A stretch of 64,000 nt of DNA, from positions 5,242,396 through 5,306,395 of the forward strand of contig JAMXIF010001118.1 in NCBI GenBank assembly GCA_028583685.1, in the 5' to 3' direction. The stretch is from Petaurus breviceps papuanus. Its lineage: Eukaryota; Chordata; Mammalia; Diprotodontia; Petauridae. The position numbers and the translations under genes were made by a program. The notes beneath the pieces were generated by a model, which was not told the DNA's origin, did no database searches, and saw nothing but the letters and a program-made list of their open reading frames with translations. Below, one piece after another: positions 58,985 to 64,000 of the stretch. How positions within the stretch are numbered: position 1 is the stretch's first letter; each line of letters opens with the position of its first letter.

Positions 58985-61905
58985 GGGGAGCCAAGATGGT
59001 AGAGAAAACCCTAGAAGCTCTAATATCCCTCTCTGATCCTGAAAAACCCAGATAATATTACCCCAGTGTAAAATCCTGAAATACTAGAACCAGCTGGAGT
59101 CTTGAGAGTCCTAGATGAAGCACATGGCTGTGACTGTGCTGAGGCTAAAGAGCAGGATGAGAGGCATCCCAACAAACCTCCCAGCCAACCAGAGGGAGAG
59201 ATCCTGAACCCTAGAGGGGTGGTGCCAGCAACTGTTAACACCAGAAGCCCAGTTGTGGCACTACCACAGGAACCAGCAGACACCAGCATGGTGCCAGCCA
59301 CCAGCAGCTGAGCCTGCCTGAGATCTAGCCCAGGGGTATAGAGGGTAATTCCTGAAATGACCAGACCACCCCTCCCCCACACCTCACACTGTGAACTTCA
59401 GTGTTACCCCAGGGAAAATGTCAAAAGTCCTGGCCTTGGTCTCAGTCTAGACATTCAGAGAACAAAGCACATGAAGTCAATAACCAGGCCCTTACTATGA
59501 GCATAAGAAGTGTCAGAGCATTCTGTACCCCAGAAGCAGAGATCCATTTGGAAAGCAAGGAAATAGGCAATTACAGTGGGCAAAAAGCAAATTGAAAAAA
59601 TAAAAGCTTTAGAACCCTATTATGGTGAGCAAGAAGAACCACAATCAGAAGAGGACAGTGCTGACCCTATACCCACATATGAAATCTCTAAACAGTATAT
59701 GAACAGGTCTCAAGTCCAAAAAGCATTCTTGGAAGAGGTCAAGAAGGATTTCAAAGCCAAATAAGATAGGTAGAAGATAAAATGACCAATAATTTTTAAA
59801 ATATAACTGGCAAAATTGGAAAAAAATCACTGAAAAAACAGCTCCTTAAAAAGGAAAATTTGTCAGATGGGAAAGTAGGTTCAAAATCTAACTGGAGAAA
59901 TTGTCTTTAAAAGCAAAACTGAAAAATGAAAAAAGAGATTCAAAAACTAATGGAAGAAAACAATTTGCTAAAAATTAGAATAAGACAAAATGAAGCTAAT
60001 GACTCTATGAGGCATCTAGAATCAGTCAAACAAAAGCTAAAAAAGAAAAAAAATAGAAGAAAATGTTAAATGTCCCATTGGAAAATCAAGTAACCTGGAA
60101 AATAGATCCAGGAGAGAGAATATAGAAATTATTTGTCTGCTGGAAAGTCATGATGAAAAAAAGAGCATGGGCAACATTTTCCAAGAAATGATCAAGGAAA
60201 ACTGCCCTAAGGTCCTAGAACCAGAGGGTAAAACAGTTATCAAAAGAATCCATCAAACACCTCCTGAAAGAGATCCAAAATTCAAAACTCCAAGGAACAT
60301 TGCAAACAAATTCAAGAATTATCAAGTAAAGGAGAAAATACTGTAAGCAGCAAGAAACAAACAATTCAAATATTGTGGAGCTGCAGTCAGGATCACATAG
60401 GACCTAGCAGCATCTATATTAAAAGATTGGAGGATTTGGGATATGATATTTCACAAAACAAAAGAGCTTGGATTAAAACCGAGGATCAACTACCCAGCAA
60501 GATTGCGCATAAACTTTCAGGGAATGAGATGGTCATTCAAGGAAATAAAAGACTTCCAGACCTTCCTGATGAAATGCCAGTATTTAATGGAAAATTTGCT
60601 CTCCCATAAAACAGAGGCAAATTGCAGAATGGATTTAAAACCATAATCCTACAAGATGCTGTTTACAAGAAACACATTAGAAACAGGGGGATACACATTA
60701 GGTAAAGGTAAAAGGCTAGAGTCAAATAGATGGTGCTTCAATTAAAGTAAAAAAAAAAACGAAGAAGCAGGGGTAGCAATCCTTATCTCAGTCAAAGCAA
60801 AAGTAAATAGATTAAATTAAAAGAGATAAGGAAGGAAACCTTGCTAAAATGCACCATTAAAAATGAAGCAATATCATTACTAAATGTATATGCACCAAGT
60901 GGCATAGCATCCAGATACTTAGAGGAGAAATTAAGGGAGTTAGAGGAAGAAATAGAGAGCAAAACTATACTAGTGGGAAACCTCCATCTCCCTCTCTCCT
61001 AATTGGATAAATCTAACCTCAAAATAAACAAGAAAGAAGTTAATGAGGTGAATAGAATTTTAGAGAAGGTAGATATGATAGAACTCTGGAGAAAATTAAA
61101 TGGGGATAAAAAGGAATGTATCTTCTTCTCAGCTTTATATGGCACATACGCAAAATTGGCCATGCACTAGGGTATAAAAACGTCACAATCCAGTGAAGAA
61201 AGGCAGATATATTAAATACATGCTTTTCAGATCATGATGCAGTAAAATTATATGTAATAAAGGTCCATGTAAAGATACTAATTATAAACAAAATAATCTA
61301 ATCCTAAAGAATGAGTGGGTCAAATAACAAATCATAGAAAGAAACAGAAACTTCATTCAAGAGAATGACAATAATACGACAACATACCGAAACATGGGAT
61401 GCAGCAAAAGCAGATCTTACAGGAAATTTTTTTTATCTCTGAATGCTTACATGAGAAAAAAGAGAAAAGGAGATCAATGAGTTGGGCATGTGACTGAAAA
61501 AAGCTAGAAAAAGAAACAACTGAAAATCCCCAATTAAATACTAAATTAGAAATCCTGAAAAACAAAGGAGAGATTAATAAAATTGAAATTAAGAAAACTA
61601 CTCAACTAATAAATAAAACTAAGAGCCGGTTTTATGAAAAAATTAATAAACTTAATAGACTTTTAGTAAGTTTCATTTGTTTTATGGAAAAAAATAAAAT
61701 CAATAGACCTTTAGTAAATTTCATTTAAAAAAAGAAAGAAGAAAACCAAATTACCAGTATCAAAAATGAAAAAAGTGAATTGACCTCCATGAAGAGGAAA
61801 TTAAAACAATAATTATGAACTTTTTTGACCAATTGTATGCCCATAAATTTGACAATCTTAGTGAAATACATATTTACAAAAACATACTAATGAGCAAACT
61901 GAAAT
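58985..61905 (+). mobile_element. L1 with a different 5' UTR, ORF1 and start of ORF2
   Basis: It opens 'aggggagccaagatggtaga', but the following leader differs from the other L1 copies. ORF1 runs from about 59418 to 60650: a long coiled coil, the RRM-like 'SRRENIEIICLL'-type text near 60105 and the C-terminal domain ('QDHIGPSSIYIKRLEDLGYD', 60373-60609). ORF2 follows, with endonuclease text 'SLLNVYAPSGIASRYLEEKL' (near 60870-60930) and 'ILEKVDMIELWRKLNGDKKE' (near 61055-61115), then the start of the connecting region ('LINKTKSRFYEKINKLNRLL'). Many stops. It ends before the reverse transcriptase. Confidence 0.75.
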
Positions 61906-61909
61906 TGGC

Positions 61910-62580
61910 TATATGACTTGTATGGTGGTTTTGTGGCTAGTAAGTCTCAATTTTAACTCAGTTTTTCCAGAGTCAAGGTAAAATACTTTATGTACTTTGG
62001 CACCCAGCTTCCCCAAAGGAATAATAAAATAGATAGGCAGGGAATTTGTACATTGAAGTCTAGTATTGCCTCACTGATTGACTTATGGACATCTGTGGCA
62101 CATGGAATTCAGGACTGCAGGTATAACAATTTCTACTGGCACTACTACTCTAGACTCTGTGACTCTATTCTACAGCCTCAGGATAATAAGAAGAAAGAAG
62201 CCTTGATGGAACAGAGATAGAGTAGGAAGACAAAATAAGAGGATAAAGATGTGTAAATTTCTAGCTTTTCAAAGTACAGTGGGATGATAAGTTGAAAAGG
62301 GAAAAATAACTTAAAAGACTCCACCACTCTCTCCCCAGCCTGGTTTTCTTTTTCTATTTTCCAAGACCCAAAGGCCGTTTTCTCTCCCTCCCTCTTACAT
62401 CCTTCTCTTACTTCTTTCCAGGAGCTTTGGGAATATGTCATTCAGGAATTTCTTCCTACCACTCCCTTAATATTTATGAGGAGAAGTGGAAGAAGTTTAC
62501 GTACTAGATGCAGTCAGATGATTCCATGTAAGAGCAGGCAACTTTTTTTTTTTCCTTTCCATATTTGTTCAATAAACTAT
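61910..62580. other. No feature recognised
   Basis: Unassigned DNA between two L1-type elements. A GATA/AAG-rich part near 62185-62260. Confidence 0.4.
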
Positions 62581-62586
62581 TTGATT

Positions 62587-63239
62587 GAGGGGTGGAGCCA
62601 AAATGACTGAAAACAAAAGACAGGGATTGATATGAGTTCTCCCAAATATTCTTCAAAAAAACTTTAAATAACACTCCAAAATCCTGGAGCAGTAGAACAC
62701 CCAAAAGGATGGGGTGAAATAATCGTCCAGCCTAAGACAACTTAGAAGGTCATCAGTAAAGTTACACTGGGGGTGTAGAGCACATTCTAGCAGTTAGGGC
62801 TGTTAGAAGGAGTTATACAGAGGGAGAGAATGTGGGAGTGAGTTGAATATGATGGAATGATATGAAAAAAAATAAGAGGTGAGAAATGGGAATGCACTAG
62901 GAGAAGGTGGACAGAAGAGGTAGAATGGGGGCAAATTAACTCACATAAAATAAGCACTAAGAGTTTACAGTTGTATGAAGAATGGGGGAGCACTTGAACT
63001 TTACTCTCATCAGAATTGCATCAAAGAGAACATCTAACATCCATCCTCAGTTGGGTATAGAACTCTACCCTATAGGAAAGTAGAAGGGGAAGGGGGAGAA
63101 ACTGATAGAAGAGAGGGCAGATTGAGGGAGGCAGTAGTCAGAAGAAATACACATTTGGGGATGGACAGGTTGAAAGGGGGGAGAGAAAGAGAAAGAGAGA
63201 AAAAGAGACAGAGAAAGAGACAGAGAGAGACAGAGAGAC

Positions 63240-63292
<53 letters not shown>

Positions 63293-63300
63293 CAATGGAA
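62587..63300 (+). mobile_element. L1-type 5' UTR joined to HAL1-like tail, internally deleted
   Basis: The opening 'gaggggtggagccaaaatga' and 5' UTR text (to about 62760) are followed by tail-like text 'aggtagaatgggggcaaatt' and 'aggaaagtagaaggggaagg', which match the HAL1-like tail. ORF1 is absent. Confidence 0.5.
63180..63290. repeat. (GA)n microsatellite
   Basis: About 110 bp of GA with CAGA interruptions. Confidence 0.9.
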
Positions 63301-63329
63301 GGAAAGGGAATAGGATGAAGGAAAATACA

Positions 63330-64000
63330 TCATTATTATAACTGAAAAAATACAGCAAGTATGTCTGATAAAGGCCTCATTTCGCAAATATGTAGAGAAC
63401 TGAGTTAAATTTATAAAAATAAGAACTATTCTCCAATTGATAAATGGCCAAAGAATATGAACAGTTTTGAGACAAAGTAATAACATTTCTCTATAGTCAT
63501 ATGAAAATGTTCTTAATTACAATTGATTAGAGAAATGCAAATTAAAATACTCTGAAGCATCACCCCAATCCTATCAGATTGACTCATATGACAGAAAAGG
63601 AAAGTGACAAACCCTGCAAGGGATGTAGGGAAATGGATACACTAAGGTACTGTTTGTGGAATTGTGAAGGCCTTCAGCCATTCTGGAGAGCAATTTGGTA
63701 CTATGTTCAAAGTACCATAAAAGCATGCATAACCTTTGACTCAGGAATACCACTACTAGGTCTCTATCCCAAAAAGATTTTTAAAAAGGAAAATTAACTC
63801 TATGTACGAAAATATGTTTAACAGTTCTTTTAGTGGTTGCAAAGACTTGAAAATTAAGGGGATCACCATGAATTGGAGATTGTCTGACCAAGCTGTGGTA
63901 GATGATCATGATGGAATACTATTTTTCTATAAAAAAAATGATGAGCAGGATGCTCTCAGAAAAAAAAAAAACCTAGAGGTATATTCTAGAGTTATGTATA
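63330..64000 (+). mobile_element. L1 ORF2 C-terminus, cut by the window edge
   Basis: ORF2 words: 'HMTEKESDKPCKGCREMDTL' (63579 on), 'LQPFWRAIWYYVQSTIKACI' and 'SGIPLLGLYPKKI' (to 63797), then 'gaattggagattgtctgacc', matching the end of ORF2. The Cys-rich segment C-X2-C is visible. The sequence ends inside the element. Confidence 0.85.

Noticed and set aside
1-64000. CRISPR array, rRNA, operon or a novel defence system
   Set aside because: No spaced direct repeats, no rRNA text and no bacterial gene organisation; the window is mammalian repeat DNA.

Overview
The window looks like intergenic DNA from a marsupial genome. It is AT-rich and CpG-poor, full of microsatellites and nested retrotransposons, and has no intact host gene that I can recognise. 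The marsupial reading rests on four things. (1) L1 copies carry ORF2 C-terminal words such as LLGLYPKEI and FWKAIWNYAQ and the 5' UTR opening 'gagccaagatggcagagta'. (2) BovB-type and RTE1-type non-LTR remains occur together with an RTE-dependent SINE. (3) tRNA-like SINEs with 'ggggcggctaggtggc'-type heads occur as monomers and dimers. (4) ORF1-only half-L1 (HAL1-like) elements are present. I cannot name the species. Family names come from recognised sequence, not from a database search.

Layout. 0-2.4 kb: an RTE SINE, an RTE1-type reverse-transcriptase fragment and an L1 3' end. 2.7-3.3 kb: an ancient mammalian repeat. 3.3-8.3 kb: a BovB copy split by an L1 head and a HAL1-like element, the latter holding a dimeric SINE. 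8.6-15.8 kb: ancient repeats, an unidentified protein-like frame, L1 ends and a 31-bp-arm hairpin. 16.6-21.4 kb: an L1 ORF2 region interrupted by a (GA)n tract with a 100-N gap, a SINE and a solo LTR. 21.5-29.4 kb: a dimeric SINE, MIR/L2 relics, a solo LTR and mostly unassigned DNA with a long (TG)n. 29.5-33.5 kb: two oppositely oriented L1s, a solo LTR, (GGAA)n and a SINE. 33.5-37.7 kb: largely unassigned, with MIR/L2 relics. 38.1-43.3 kb: a minus-strand HAL1-like element with a plus-strand one inside it. 43.3-51.9 kb: minus-strand L1/HAL1 bodies holding a clean truncated L1, an MRPS15 retropseudogene and a solo LTR. 52-58 kb: mostly unassigned. 58.5-64 kb: RTE SINE, an L1 with a different 5' UTR, and an L1 running off the end.

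No genes work together here. The window records layered retrotransposition: L1-type machinery probably supplied the SINEs, HAL1-like copies and the MRPS15 retrocopy, and BovB/RTE the RTE SINEs. The best items for a second look are the recurring ORF1-only element, the SINE dimer seen at two loci, four solo LTRs of one family with 5-bp target duplications, the 6-kb insertion stack at 45.9-51.9 kb, and the unidentified protein-like frame near 10 kb. I found no previously undescribed system that I can support.
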